Assembly (NCBI GenBank): GCA_021186555.1
Contig: JAJKFL010000042.1
Span: forward strand, 19,258,521 to 19,322,520
Origin: Reticulitermes speratus
Lineage: Eukaryota; Arthropoda; Insecta; Blattodea; Rhinotermitidae
Length of the DNA: 64,000 nt
Direction: 5' to 3'
Every line of letters begins with the position of its first letter. Position 1 is the stretch's first letter. The notes beneath the pieces were generated by a model. That model was given only the letters and a program-made list of their open reading frames with translations. It was not told the DNA's origin and searched no databases. Positions 24,885-37,740 of the stretch are shown in pieces. The position numbers were made by a program, and so were the translations under genes.

Positions 24885-25080
24885 GCGATTGCCGTGTTGT
24901 TGGGGCTCCGGTAACAGGTTGCATGGGGATTCCCGACCGGTTGTCTGCAGTACTGCTTGGTCTCATGTTACAGTATGTTGCCACGGTTAAATGGAAAAAA
25001 AAATGGACTAGAAAGTCTGCTGTGTAACCACCCAAAACCTGGCCCAGAACGGCTGAAAATACGAATAAAAAATAATGAAT
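24885..25080 (+). mobile_element. Putative tRNA-derived SINE (type G)
   Basis: The head reads GGCGATTGCCGTGTTGTTGG and GGCTCCGGTAACAGGTTGC, with GATTCCCGACCGG in the B-box position. The body ends in AATAAAAAATAATGAATGAG. Only one copy lies in the window, so the assignment rests on tRNA-like spacing. Confidence 0.5.
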
Positions 25081-25467
25081 GAGACGTGCATTACGGTAGT
25101 AGGCCTATACAAGTCGAACGTTCAGCACTGATAATGGGACCTAACAAAGTGTGGCACTCGATAAAACTTCGGACTGTTCGATCCATCTTCCATTCTCACA
25201 ATTTTTGTCCATTAGGTCATCATCAACGTTTATCACCCTTCGTAATTTCAGTCATCCTGGAGGACAATTTCCAACAGGGTTCCACATAAAATTGTATGTA
25301 AGCATTCCTTGCATCCTCCCCATCCTAGCTTTCTGCATTCCACTGTAATGACGACGCTGATGACCAGCAGGAATCACCAAGCCTTTCACAGTACGATATT
25401 CTGAACTTCTTACACACTTAAACCTTTGTTAGATACAAATACATTCCTGAACACTTTTCTTTCAAAT
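25081..25467. other. No recognisable gene or repeat
   Basis: A pair of overlapping frames (25086-25348) shows no domain. Confidence 0.4.
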
Positions 25468-25737
25468 ATTTCACGTTATTTTAAGGTGAGCCATCCCCGT
25501 TGTGCTATCAATCACAGGTATATATTTCTTTTTCAACTTAGTCGTACACAACTCATAACACAAGGTAAAATAGGCTACATGTTTAGGCTTAAACAAACCA
25601 TCATCAGGCCTATAACTAGAACACTGCAAAGAAAACTATTAGAACATCCAGAAGGTGTGAGATCTTAAACGTTTATAGTGTATTATGAGTTGTGTACAAC
25701 TAATTTGAAAAATAAATATATACCTGCATTTCACGCT
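25468..25737 (-). mobile_element. Penelope-like fold-back element PLE-1
   Basis: Inverted arms begin CAGGTATATATT at 25515 and end at 25726, and include TACACAACTCATAA mirrored as TTATGAGTTGTGTA. A direct repeat ATTTCACG(T/C)T flanks the insertion (25468-25477 and 25728-25737). Between the left duplication and the left arm is an unpaired 37-nt tail (25478-25514). Tail, arms and duplication reproduce the layout of the insertions at 45.7, 47.2, 52.1 and 56.7 kb. Tail position implies a minus-strand sense. Confidence 0.78.
25570..25613 (-). ncRNA. Type I hammerhead ribozyme, one core mutation
   Basis: Read on the minus strand: stem I ATAGGC pairs with GCCTAT; CTGATGA; one extra T; stem II GGTTT/AAGCC with a GTTT loop; then TAAAC where GAAAC is expected; then ATGTA with cleavage after GTA. 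Stem I is perfect over 6 bp, but the G12 to U change in the GAAA box should inactivate it. Confidence 0.7.
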
Positions 25738-26448
25738 GTATTCTCCGATATTCTGGGATATTGCGCCGTGTCTGTAAGTAATTGGTGCCAGACACAGAGC
25801 GTCGCGGCCCAATATCACAGAAGATCGGAGAACTGAACTGCTCGGCTGCGAAAACCTAAGAACTCACATACTTCATGGTAATCCCCCTAGCAAGGATCGT
25901 GTTTTACACCATAATTAGGCGAACGTTATAGGCTCTGAAGTTCTTTATCAACAGACTGTTTCAAGAAGTTGGTTTTGTTGTTACTTATAAAGTTTTTTCG
26001 TTCTGGGATGTTGCTTTCTGCCTTGATCTTTCTTTCTTCAGACTATGACAGTGTTTATATCTGCTAGGTTTTACCGTCTGGTCACTCAGCTACTTGTCTC
26101 AGAGTACAAGTTTTGACTAAACGTTTGTGTGTTTCATTGTACCTATTAAGTCGAACTTCCAAAATGATAAATATTGTTTGTAAATAGGTTTCTGAAATTG
26201 TGATTTTGTTTGCCGTTGAGTTAATAGCTGACGTGATTTGTTGTGATTGGCATTGTCGTTATTAGTACGACTTGTCCTTTTCACTGTAACGCCTTGATAA
26301 CACTGCTGTGTATACTTCACACTAAGGGGTTGTTTTTTTACTGATATTGCTCTTACCGAAGCTTATACGAAATAATTATTGTAGTTATTTAATTAAACGT
26401 TTTAATTGCGAATGCAAAACAATACGGCACTCTTACGTTACATCAGTA
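25738..26448. other. No recognisable gene or repeat
   Basis: Nothing supported. Confidence 0.4.
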
Positions 26449-26786
26449 CAGTGTTTCCCAACCAGGGTTCCGCGAGAAATCGTGGAATAGATGCATAATG
26501 ATTTCGACATTTTTAAATACTACGAAATATTCCAGATATCCCTTAAAAGAGAAGAAAACTTTTTCGTTCTTTTATTATGTAAGCTGACTTATACATACAC
26601 ACACATACGTAGGAAACTCTTTACAATTAAATTTTCTTCACAATAATTTGGCAGTAACTGAATTGTCTCCCCTGCGATAAACCTTTTCTGTCTTGTAAAC
26701 GTTTTCATTGGTGGGGGAGCCTCGGGATATGAAAAAATTATTTTAGAGGTTGCTTCATGGAAGAGGAGTTGGGGAACGCTATACTG
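26449..26786. mobile_element. Probable non-autonomous hAT-like element
   Basis: The left end CAGTGTTTCCCAACCAGGGT is a typical hAT terminus. The right end, reverse complemented, is CAGTATAGCGTTCCCCAACT, which is similar with an insertion. I could not find a clean 8-bp target duplication, so the boundaries are tentative. Confidence 0.5.
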
Positions 26787-28834
26787 GTAGTACACTTGTT
26801 ACGTTGTAGCAGGCAGGTAAAACACACACAGGTAAAGGAAACGTTATATTAATTATGGAAGTCATAAAAATCTGCATACAAATATGTTATGCAATATTTC
26901 GTGAGCGTGAGTAATGCAATATAACCTTTAAAATATTTAACACGTACTTTTTCTATAAACAGAATTTCTTGCCTGTTATTGGACTCCACTATTGTGTTTG
27001 CAAGATCCCGCGGTATGATCATATTCTGTGCTAGATGAATCCCGAAACACCTGCACTTCACAATAAGTTTCCTATTGCTCTCCCATCCACGCCTTTGTTC
27101 CTCATGTGATCTCTTCCCATCAGGTTTTCCCCGACTCTTTTTAAATTTTATCAATTGCAGAAGGAATGTACGAGACATGTCTTAACACATAAAGGAAAAC
27201 CTTCTAAAGTATTTATTTTATGGGCCACCATGTTTAACATTCACAAATTCTACGTTGTGTTTGTATGGATCTCAGAAAAAACAGTGATTATTTCCCTATA
27301 TATAATTAACTGATTAATTTTTATAAATGAGACGGAGTGTGTTTACTGCGCGGTACGAATTGAATCTTTAAATAAAATTCAGGTTAAATTCTGTTCTCAA
27401 CCCGTTCTCTCGTCACAGGGGGCGTCCAAGACTGACGGAGAGCAGTTTTCAATATGCAGACTAAAACCTGCTCATGATCACCAGAAGGGCCCGAAATCAA
27501 GACCCACTCTCAGTCATAACGTGACTTTGACTGAGACTCAGTCCCCAAAGTGCTAAACATCTTCCATACACCTCAGGTCTCATATTTGTGTTTTCGCTGA
27601 AAGGCATTCTTACTTGCTTTACATGGATACACACTTAACATTTACGTGCCCTGTGTTCAGGTTTACTGCCGCCGAGTGGCAAACCGATATCACTGCTCTT
27701 CGCCATAGTATCAGCTTTATGGTCGGCATTTAATAGGTCGTAGTACTGTGTATCGATCAATCGATTAATGATTAAGTTTATCAGTTCCTTTCCACATGGT
27801 TTGTGTATACTGCTGATCCCTCGTTCCTTCCGTCCTGTTTCCTCGTGAGGTTCTATAGAGCTGTAGTGTTGATGCGTTGTTATTGACAATCGATACATTC
27901 AGACGTCTTGTGCGAAAACCCATGTATCAGTTTTTAAACTCAACAGAGTTCTTTTCGAATTATTGAGCATTCAGCACAGATACCTCATTCGCTTCTAATC
28001 TGATTCAACACGTGAAATTCCGTCCATTGCAGTGCTTGTTCGTGGATTCGTCCTTTGTAAAGTCATTCAGAAGGAGAGATTGTTTCCTTAGCAGTATAGA
28101 AATACGTATGAAATAAAAGTATGTAACAGGAAAAGCAAATCCTCTCCAACTTAATTAATTCACTAGAGTGTACTTCTTCATTTGTGATCGAGAATTGAAT
28201 TGAAAGAAATAGGCCCGTGCTTGCTTAACAGCAGGGCAGCATACAATGTTTTGAGTGTATGACGCAGCGCAGCCTCGGCCTAAATGTTGAACTGGTCTCG
28301 GTTTGCCCACTTCACAGACATGTGCGCAGCGTTTTAATTTGAAACCGCCTCACATGTCGATTACATTTCAATGTATATAATTTATATAGGATACACAGGC
28401 CTGTATAATTCGTGTCCGGCTATATACACAATTTGTAATGATGGCATTCCAAATTCCAGCCTTTCGTAGGTGACCACAAATATTTAAACCGTTACTCCTC
28501 AGCCTTAATGCTCTAAGCCAGATGTGACAAATTATTTTTTTGAAAAGGACGGGCTTATTGCAAGGTACCCGATGTCGGAACAATATCCCGAAGGAAGTAC
28601 TATACTTCGGAAATCGTCAAGTTTTCCATCGGCCTTAGGCCCCTCGTTTTCCTGGCTTGTGAGTTATGTTTATAAACATTTTGCGGGGCTCTGGCTAGGA
28701 GGAAGAGCGCGTCGCAGTGTCTCTGTCTAGAGAGAGCAACATAACGAAAAGCGCAAACATACGAACGTCGATCAGAAAATAAGTTAACAACACTTATACT
28801 TCGGGTTCAGATTTAATTGTTCTGCTGTCACACT
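26787..28834. other. No recognisable gene or repeat
   Basis: Open frames up to 109 aa (26849-27178, minus) carry no identifiable domain. No tandem or inverted repeats seen. Confidence 0.45.
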
Positions 28835-29130
28835 AGTGCTGCACATGTCTCTTCCACAACTGACGCATTTTTAATATCGTGAGACAAGCTTTTCTGTTCC
28901 CTCTTGATAGAAGCCTGCGTCCTATGTTATCATCGTTCGTGTCACAACTATTTCCGTCCGTGATCGTCTTCAAATCTGTGGCTGCCAACACTGTGCTCGA
29001 GCTCTGGAAGGCTTGGCTTCCGACCAGGGTTGTAAGCGGCATATTCCGAGTTTCTTTAGTTACAACATTACAGGCCCTGTAAAGTTGTTTTCTGACCAAA
29101 CCTCTTGCATCAGTGTCCCGAGTGGAATGT
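28835..29130 (-). mobile_element. mariner-type transposase C-terminal relic
   Basis: With frameshifts, the minus strand gives HSVGSHRFEDDHGRK (corresponding to LGGxKFxDD), then VVTR, then GFYQEGTEKLVSRY and KCVSCGRDM. This matches the C-terminal end of mariner transposases (normally FYxxGIxKLVxRYDKC followed by GGDYVEK). Several stops are present. A sister relic lies at 37440-37740. Confidence 0.78.
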
Positions 29131-32100
29131 GAAAAGGCAGATCTCATTTTCGGGCAGTAGAAGACAGTCCTTACAGAGCGCAGTCAGTGTGGCTGGATTT
29201 TATTAGGTCCGTATATTCACGTATATTATTGATAATTAATTCACACACAATACTCTCCTCTAAATTGGCGCTGTCAAAGTATAAAAGAACGTCTAACGTC
29301 CACGTTGCATAGTCCCCACTCGAATTTTCATTCTCTTTTCTTCACACACACACACACACAAATACACACACAATATTAAAGCAGTGAATTACTTAGGTTT
29401 AGCTCTCCTAGGGATTTCAGAAAATGAGTTCCATGAGTGTCTAGTTGTCTCTGTAATTCTATTTATTTTATTTTCTCAGTTAGAAAACGTTATGTATTTT
29501 TGTATGAACTCAAAACTAATAAACGGCTACATGTTTAGTAATATTGTCGAGGGCCTGACGGCAGCTTCCGTATAGCGCTTCCAATTTTTCTGCCCAGACT
29601 CTAATCAGATTACCTGCTAACAGTTGTTGTTTCATAGCAACTGTGCTCAATATTAAACAGATGTTTTGTGAATATCTGAGAAATGCACTCCTTTCATTAA
29701 TTGATTTGGACTCAAGTTATCCAGGTTTGTGAAATTAATATAAGTTATTGAACGTAGAAACTTAATAGTTAGAAATTTCCGTCAGCGAAAATTTTGAACA
29801 GCTAAAATTATAGCTCCAAGTCAGTAGTGTTTATCAGCAAGATTTTAGTTAAAGCTGATTAATAGGATTGTATTTATAACATTTCCCTCGATAAAGTTTA
29901 GCATCAACGGCTCGTGTCACTTTCGGTTCCTTCTTGGTGCTTTACATAGGCGAAGACCGTGTAAATTGGATTTCTTCCTAAATCGAGCCACTTCCTTAGA
30001 AATTGACAGATAACGATGGTCTTCACTCTGGTGGCAAAACGTCCAAGCTTTTATTTGTTTGGAGTAATGGAGGAAGTTTGGCAGTGATCAGGATGTGTTG
30101 CTCTTGGTGGCGTGCTTGTGTTTTATGTGTTCTTCATTTTATTTTTTATTTCTACTTATGCTTGTGCGAAAAGAGTACTGTTCAGCTGAGGACGATCGAT
30201 CTACAGATGTGCAAACACAGCTTCCGTGGAATAAAATTAGAGCCTTAAAATTTTGTATTGTGCCATACCGTCTCTGAAAGTCTTTGGTGAGAAGAAAAAT
30301 GACGTGTTGCTATAAATTGGACTGGCAACGGTTTGTTATATTGGGCCACCTAATTGATATGATCCATAGCACGAAAATGAAGAGGAACAATTTGTTATGA
30401 ATTTTCAAACATATAAGGTTTATTAATCAGCAGGTAAACACGTGATGTGAATTCAGTACATGAATGCACAAGTTAAATTTACTCGTAGGTATCTTTTTAT
30501 TGATCCTCTATTTCTGTGGTACTTAGCATATAGAGTGGAGGAAAATACAAAACGAGGGAAGAAAAATGATGGAAAGAGCACTGGTTGCATATCGGAACGG
30601 GGATTTAGTAGGTATGTGTAATGTCGGCACTGTGAAGTACTGTTTTGTTCTGTGGTCCAATTTAGGAATGCATATGCTTAAATTGAACAGATGCTGACTT
30701 TAGGAATCCCTTTTAAAATATACTTACTTGTGCAGTAAGACAACAAGAATGTGGTTCAATTCCAAATGAATCCGTTTTTGAGAGAAAATTATTCATTTAC
30801 TTTCTTTCCTTCACTCTCATGTAAGAACGCTTTTAATCTTAGGGGGCCCAACATAAACGGTATTCACCTATTATTTGCAGTATTGTAAGGTCTGAAAGTT
30901 GTCTTTGGAATCAAGAAACATTCCGAGGAACGTAAGTGCATGTTGCTAAGAATTATAAGGGCAACGAATTACTAGAACACGACGTAGAAGTACAACAAAC
31001 CCTAGGTTATCCGACCTAATGGAGGGTGGGGTGGGGGCGATGTTCGGTTGGAAAAGTCGGTAGGTCGGTTATACTTTGTCCGCTTCCTAGCCTATAGCCT
31101 GGCCTATAGGTGCGAAGTTAGAAAGCCTAATAACCTAACCTAGGAAGTATTTTTCACAAGAAAAATCTTAAATATTATAATTTTGGTATATAATAATAAA
31201 TGAAGATATAACTTTAATGCCAGAATGTGTCGGGAGCTTCCGCTACTTAAGGCAATTTGACCTATGTCGCGTAGGCCTAACTAGGTCTTGGTCAGCCTAA
31301 GTGCCTTCACGTTGTGAGTGTAATTATGTAGGCTACATTATTGGCTTACAACAAATACAGTGTAATACGTTACCTAAACGTCGAGATCAAGTTTCTTTCG
31401 AAAGTAACATGTTTTCTATTTATATGACTTATTTATATGAAGTCCGGTTTTATGCGAAGTGCAGGAGCTCGCTTTGACACCTACGCAATATAAACGCATT
31501 GATGTAGGGGTGTAGGTGTTGATCCCTTAGAACAAAGAGGAATTGAAAACGGTAATAGCATTTTAGAGCACCCAAGTTTGAATAACACGAGTGCCGATGA
31601 AATGTTACTCTTTAATTCCGTTGAAGCTCGTTAATTAGATAAGCAATCTAGTAGCTTCCTGGTTAACTTTCCTTTCTCACCTTCAGTTGCCAACAGTAAG
31701 CTTCTCTACTCAATTCTAAAGCTTCTTGTAGCTGTCATTTTCCTTCTTAGACCTAACGCAACCTTAACATTTCTGGATACATTAATTGACTCTGTTATTG
31801 GCCATAAATTATTCATGGTCTTCATGGGATATTACGTTCTTCTGACACGATCGGAAAAGCAATTAATCCTGGCATTTCGGTCTGAATACACAGGCACACA
31901 GTATCATGAAGCACGCACCGTAAAAGGGATGATGGGTAGTTGCAATACGGGGGCGCTTTCACGTGAAGGAACATTAAGCCTTATCCAGAAGTGGACAGAA
32001 TTCCCTGTAATTTTGTTATTATCCTCGGGCATTTTCTGAAAATACGAGTAGAAGTGACGTATAAAGCAGTGTAGTTGTTATCACGATTTACGTCAGAGCA

Positions 32101-32301
32101 TTGAAAGTATGGTTCGTAAGCCATTTGTTGCTAGTATTTCCGAATGGCCTCAGAGGTAAAGTTCTCTTGTGCATTGGAGGACATGAGACCATAGGTCTAT
32201 TAATCTAACTACGTGGATGGCTGTCTATAAACCTCTGGAGCGTACCTGACACAAAGAATCCATATACAGTATCTGAAAAGTTAATAAAAATTAAGGATAA
32301 C
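29131..32301. other. No recognisable gene; CA microsatellite
   Basis: (CA)n tracts lie at 29343-29372. A GGTGGGGTGGGGGCG patch is near 31026. Frames of 81 aa or less show no domain. This is among the longest repeat-poor stretches of the window, and an unrecognised short exon cannot be excluded. Confidence 0.5.
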
Positions 32302-32458
32302 TGTCTTCCGGGATGTGAGGATATGTAGTGTAACGTTTCGTAGGAACATACTACCTTCATTTTCAGGGTCATCTTTTACCCTCAATACGGGGGCAATAGG
32401 TTCCTATGAAACGTCCGTGAAATGATACAAGACTGTAGGGCGTCAATTCCAGAAGAAG
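32302..32458. mobile_element. Decayed Penelope-like fold-back
   Basis: The left arm contains ACGTTTCGTAGGAAC at about 32333-32347. It is mirrored in the right arm as GGTTCCTATGAAACGTCC at about 32399-32416, with further matching CCGGAAGA/CCAGAAGA outside. On the minus strand CTGAAAA..CCTACGAAACGTT follows the hammerhead order but lacks an intact CTGANGA core. Confidence 0.5.
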
Positions 32459-33120
32459 GAATCTTCAGCATTGCCGGCGTGATAACCTCGCAAATAAATA
32501 AATATATAACTTAACAACTCGAAACATGCATAAAATAAATTAGTTACCTATGTCCTGTGCACATTTATCAAATGCTTTATCTGCCTTTCAGGTCGCATGC
32601 ATTGAGAATTCAGTGAAGTGTTTATTATGTGTCTGTGCAGAAGGTACTCTGTTTTATTGCTGAACGGTTAGCCCAAAGAGGCAGAAAAGCGCCCAGTGTG
32701 GCGATGTTGCCTTGGCTGTTATAATTCCGAATTACTTTCTAATAATTAAAAACTGCCTTAGTAAAATACAGGTAAATATTTCGATATATTAATTAATTGA
32801 CACTCTGTTAACAGAACCCGAAAGTTCAACACTGCTAACAAAAATGCCCCCATCGGGTACGATCCAGTGAACCATTTTTACCCACATCCCAACATAACAA
32901 CTTTTACGTCTTTAAAATTCATGTTAGTTCTTTCCTTCCGTCTTCTTCTCGATCGTCGAAATAGCTGTTTTCCATGTCAGTTCCCCATCAGATTGCTATA
33001 TCAATTTATTTCTCTCATTCCTTTCCGTCGCAGCGTCATTGAGTTCACTGCCGCAACTATAAGGTGACTGCAAAAATCCCCGAAAATCAGTGTTAGTTAT
33101 TTCCTAAATTCAAATCTTAT
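32459..33120. other. No recognisable gene or repeat
   Basis: Nothing supported. Confidence 0.4.
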
Positions 33121-33241
33121 ATCTGTCTTCTGATATCCAACTTTTTTCCTAAAAACTATTTCCAGCTGCAAAAAGACCACGTTTCACACCCATACAATGC
33201 AATTTGCAGAAGTCTTATTTTGTGTATCATATTTGAGGCCT
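33121..33241 (-). mobile_element. Short LINE-derived fragment
   Basis: The minus strand reads IHKIRLLQIALYGCETWSF in one frame, then stops. LYGCETW preceded by a KxxxxxxxxP(V/I)xLYG-like region is the standard post-RT signature of non-LTR elements. The rest is too decayed to follow. Confidence 0.55.
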
Positions 33242-34057
33242 TTCGCTGGTGCACCAGAGGATACAGGAACAAGTTCTGTCTGTTTATAACGTCACACCAT
33301 CATCCGGAGAAACTCAGTAAGACCAAGAAAAGCATCATAGCAGTCCCTCTGGCCAACCCCCCCCCCCTCCCGTCGGTTGGCTCCAGATAGCAAGTTAATC
33401 TACTGTGGGGTGATCTTATGAAATGAATCATACAGCGCGCACGCGTACTGGAGGTCATGTTTGTGTTAAAATTACCCATGTAAGCAGCTGGACTAAAGTG
33501 TCGAGTCATGCCACGTAACAATCAGAAGCAGAGTTAAGCTGTTAGGTCTCAACTGCTTTATCATCATTAGCCGGAAGTGAGAGGTAGAGAATAGACCATT
33601 TGAAGACCTTCCATTAGGTATACAAAGAAATGCAGCTTAGAACGAAAATCACTCCATCCACGGTCACAGCAATCGAAGCTGGGTGTAAAATGCAACGTTG
33701 CCAGATATGAGACTTGGGCAGCGAGGCCCAGGCTTCTCGCTCCAACAAATGACATTACTCGTCCAGTATTGCTTGCATTTTTGGCATTCGTTTCGTTTTT
33801 CTCACCTTGCTGTGAAAAGAAATTGAACGGGCAGTTGTAATTTTACGCCTATGCAAATATATTTTTATTGCAGTCTTTGTTCTTTCATTCTGCTATCATT
33901 TGTACAATGTACTTGGCGGGGTAGATCTGGAAACTCCGTGCAATCCGTGGGATCCGCTCAAACTGTACTTGATCTGACTACGGCTATAGCAGTTTTGCAC
34001 GACAAGTGTTTTAATATAACACGCGTGACATGAAATATCTTTATGTATCCTGATAAG
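33242..34057. other. No recognisable gene; poly-C run
   Basis: A C-rich run lies at 33357-33368. No domain appears in the short frames. Confidence 0.4.
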
Positions 34058-34310
34058 ATCTTTTCTGTTCTGCGTTGTTGTGCTGCATAGGTAGGTTTGT
34101 CAGAGACGTGTCGGGACAGCGTATCAGTACCATCTTCAAGGGTAAAGGCGTCGAAGAATAATGCCGGCAAATAGGTGCATCGCACATATAGAAAACAGTG
34201 TACTGATGCACACGTTTTCCGACATTCTTCTTGGATTCGTAACCGCTATGCTGTCCCGAAACGTCAGTAACAAACCAAACTTCCCTGCGCAACAACCCAG
34301 AAGAGCGAAT
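34058..34310. mobile_element. Decayed Penelope-like fold-back
   Basis: The left arm (34058-34123, containing GTGTCGGGACAGCGTA) is mirrored in the right arm (34244-34310, containing TATGCTGTCCCGAAACGTC). The outer parts share ACAAACC and the GCGTTGTTG/CAACAACCC blocks. On the minus strand the left arm reads TTGAAGA, T, GGTAC...GCTGTCCC, GACAC, close to the consensus CTGAAGA..GTCCCGAAACGTC seen jointly with 57951-58093. It directly abuts a transposase relic. Confidence 0.6.
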
Positions 34311-34315
34311 ATCTC

Positions 34316-34800
34316 TACGGCAAATGTCCTGTGCGGTTACAATGCATGTCAACACAACTTTCAGCTCTTCGTGTTTCAAAAATTCCTGGTTTCACTCTGT
34401 CTAATACATCTAGGTCATTAATAGGCTGTGAATACACCAAAATCTTCCGGTTTCTTCACAGCCAAAAATCTGGCGTATTAAGTTCAGGTGATCGTGCAGG
34501 CCACTTGACTGTTCCACCACGTCCTATCCACTCTCCATCGAAAGCCTGGTTCAGGTGCTGTCTGACAACTCGGAGAAAATGAGATGGTGTGCCATAGTGC
34601 ATGAACCACATGTATTGTCGTTAATGAAGGGACGCATCTTCCAAGAGTAGTGGTAAATCATTAAAAACAACGATGGTACACTGCACCTGTTAGTCTCTTA
34701 GGTAAGGCAACTGGTTTTAAGGGCTGATTTCCTGAGATACCACAAAGATGCTGATGGGAAGTTGCCCATATATTGACGCGACTTTTTTGCTCATTTAAGC
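34316..34800 (-). mobile_element. IS630/Tc1/mariner-type transposase relic
   Basis: The minus-strand translation gives WFMHYGTPSHFLRVVRQHLN in the position of the usual WFMHDGAPAHF..VRxYLN; the second catalytic D is lost to Y. Then come GEWIGRGGTVKWPARSPELN and TPDFWL with the third acidic residue region, a stop, then KILVYSQPINDLDVL. Upstream, a VNIWA..GISGNQPLKPVAL and PKRLTGAVYH segment matches the preceding domain in another frame. It is clearly dead. Open frames on the plus strand here are shadows. Confidence 0.85.
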
Positions 34801-37439
34801 AACTGCTGTAAACCCTTACGTTCTGAAACACTTAAATTCTGAAACCCTTGTTTTAACAACCGGTATAATTTAAATGAATTCAAATCTTTAAATTTACCAC
34901 ATTATTTATTTTTCGCGTTGACCAGTAAATCACAATTCCGCGCGTCTTATTTCGAACAAGTACTTCTGTCCATCCTAACACCTGTATTTTCTTTCTGTTC
35001 CCATCAGAAGACGGCACGGACGAAGCCTGCGAAGCTTCTAAAAAAGTGATGCTCTTATTCAACTCTCCGCTTGTCCCTCCGAAATGAAGTGTTGTTCTCC
35101 GTAGGGTTAAGAAAACGATTAATGAATACCAGTTGAAATGAAATTAACAAAGTACGTTTGTTGCCGTGAATTTGATTGCGGTATGTACGTTGAATACGTT
35201 TCTATACCTCTTGAACTCGTAAAATGTGTGGCTAGAAATTAAATTTTGCGCTAAAAACTGGTGCAAAAATGCAGCCTCTTTTCTTATGAGTTGATTATTT
35301 CGAGTATCAAAATAAGCTGTGTTTAATTGTAACATTACTTTAGCAGTGTATTTTCATGTCTGTTAAATAATAAACCAGTAATGATAACTGGCACGTCTAA
35401 ATATGGAACGTGGATTTGCATAATTTGCTGGTATGAACCAAAACTGTTGGCTTACGGAACAGTATGAAACCAATACTGAACTTTATGGGTGACTAATCTA
35501 TGTGGATTAATCTCTTGTTTCCTATGCTAATTGAAGTCCAGTTATGGCCATCATTATCTCGGGTGTAGTTTAAGCCAACACAGACTAAACAATTTTCTGT
35601 TTTTATATCCTTTTGGTACTTTCCGTCTGGTCTGAGGTTTTGTCTTCATGTTGCGCAGTGAATAAATAGTAGGAAATGTTTTTAGAGTTCTTTTTAAATT
35701 CGATGGCCGACAATTACATCTTGTACCAGCGATTTTCATTGTATTGTGTTCGCGTTAGTCTATAAGCTGAATTGGAAATAAAGACCATATCATTTAAATT
35801 AAAAAGAGTAATGCAGTGCATCAGTAAACAGTTACTACTAAGAACAGGTAACATAGACGTCTCCGGACATGGTCAGTGGGAGCCCGACCATCGGAGATCT
35901 GAGATATCATTTGAAGGAAGAATTATTCTCAGAAATTCGACGAACAACCCTTAAAGACTAATATTAACCTGAATTATATTTCAAATTCAGTTTGCACTGC
36001 GCAGTAAACACGCTCTGTCTCTGTTGTAAAAACCAAGTGAAACAATCGCTCTTTGTTCTTAGGTACAGGCAAAACACAGAAAGGCACCACTTAGAATTTT
36101 TTAGTGTTTAAACCTGGTGATACGTAAAGCAGCCACTGGGCTTTGAAAGGTATTTGCTGCGCAGTTGATCTCGTTTCTGGTATATTTATAAACGCCATAG
36201 CGATGGATGTATAATTTTCCCATTGTCTTCGCGGACATTTCTCGGCCCTGCTTCAACGTAGAACTAATTAAGCTTTCTGAAGTCCAGAGAGTCTTTTCAG
36301 CATCCTCAAAATCTGTGCTTAGGATGAGCCCTAGACTCTCTAAGTTTCGAAGCTCCAAATCCCATACATAATTTTCGTAGCTTATGTCTTTCCAAATCAT
36401 CTTTCTAAGTCCGCAGCCATATGCAGCTAATACTTCATAACATTCTGGATTAATTTATTTCTGGGCTCTTCCTCTAATATTCTGGAAAAGGAACACTTTT
36501 GGGAAATGGACCTGTTCCCGTGCGAAGGTTAAGTGGACGAGAGGCACATACCCTGTTGGTTCTGACAGAAAGAGATAATCTGGATCGCTTAATATCTTGT
36601 AATATTGTACTACAACGCAGGCATATGTGTGATATACCGTCGTCAGAACCCTGTAGAACTGAATTTGTACATGCTATTCTTTGTCACTGATGAGTTGAGA
36701 AGCAACGAAATCTCCAGGAACTGTTATCGCTGGCTTTCTGCAACTCTTTGCTCAACGTATTCGTAGCTACCCTTCATACCTTGAGGTAATCTCTTCCGTC
36801 CTCAGCCCTTGGATGGTCCATAACACAGTGACTAGGTACCCCGTTAAAACGTGTGATGGTAGAAATCGTGCAAAGTGATGTGTTTCCAATGTTAGGGATC
36901 CGATTTGTGAAATACCCGGCGACCCACCTCACACCGTTGTGCCGCACTGCCTGTTCGGTTAATTTATCCGCCCCAGTTGTCATTCAAATTCAGTCACACA
37001 TTAATTCCCTTTCCCAGCCCATTTATCAGTTACGGTTCACGAGGTCTCATGTGCTGTTGACGGTGCGATTATATGTAGAATGGTGTTTCATCTTAACCCA
37101 CTCGCATTAATATTCGAAGTGTGTCCTGAGCCAGGGTACTCTTACATGCATCAATAGGTGTGGACTAGTTTGTATTAATTCAGTGTCTTACCACACTCAC
37201 TTCACTGTGGCTGCCACGCATCATGAAATTACGTTAATGTGTTGTAATCCACAAAATGAATATCAACGTGTTATATCAAGTAGCGTACTTGGATTCTGGC
37301 ACTGAGGTTTCTAATTAACATCAAATGGGAAGTTAGGTCAGAAAATAGCCAAATGTACAATGCATACATTTTGGATTCTTTATATTCAGTTCTAATAATG
37401 ACAGTTCACATTTCACTGCACTCCTATTCAATTCCTTTT
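34801..37439. other. No recognisable gene or repeat
   Basis: The longest frame is 99 aa (36101-36400, minus) with no identifiable domain. No TIR, SINE or tandem repeat was found. Confidence 0.45.
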
Positions 37440-37740
37440 ACACATCGCCACCCCCCGCAGCTGATACATCTATCTTATGGTGCGACGAGTTTTCTCTTCC
37501 CTATCGACAGAAGTCCTTGCCGTGTGTTATCAGCCGTTTTGTCACAACTGTTTCTTCTTCGCTATCGTCTTTAAATTTGTGGCCGCCAAGATTTTGCTTC
37601 AGCGCTGGAAACAGACTGCTAGCACTTGGCGATAAGTCCTCAGATGCAGTCACAGTCAGTGTGAGGTTTGAGGTTAAGAAATTATACGTCGTTCAGACTT
37701 ACTTTCTGACCCACCTCCGTAAGTTACTGCCTAATTAGAA
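37440..37740 (-). mobile_element. mariner transposase C-terminal relic
   Basis: The minus strand reads LFPALKQNLGGHKFKDDSEE then TVVTKRLITHGKDFCR, a stop, then GRENSSHHK..., ending near GGGDV. LGGxKFxDD, W/RLITxxxDFY and a final GGDYVEK are the classic mariner C-terminal landmarks. It belongs to the same family as 28835-29130 but is better preserved in the first half. Confidence 0.82.

Noticed and set aside
34331-34582. 83-aa plus-strand frame
   Set aside because: Shadow of the minus-strand transposase relic, whose motifs are recognisable.
36101-36400. 99-aa minus-strand frame
   Set aside because: No identifiable domain, no splice-site-supported neighbours and no repeat relationship; left unannotated.
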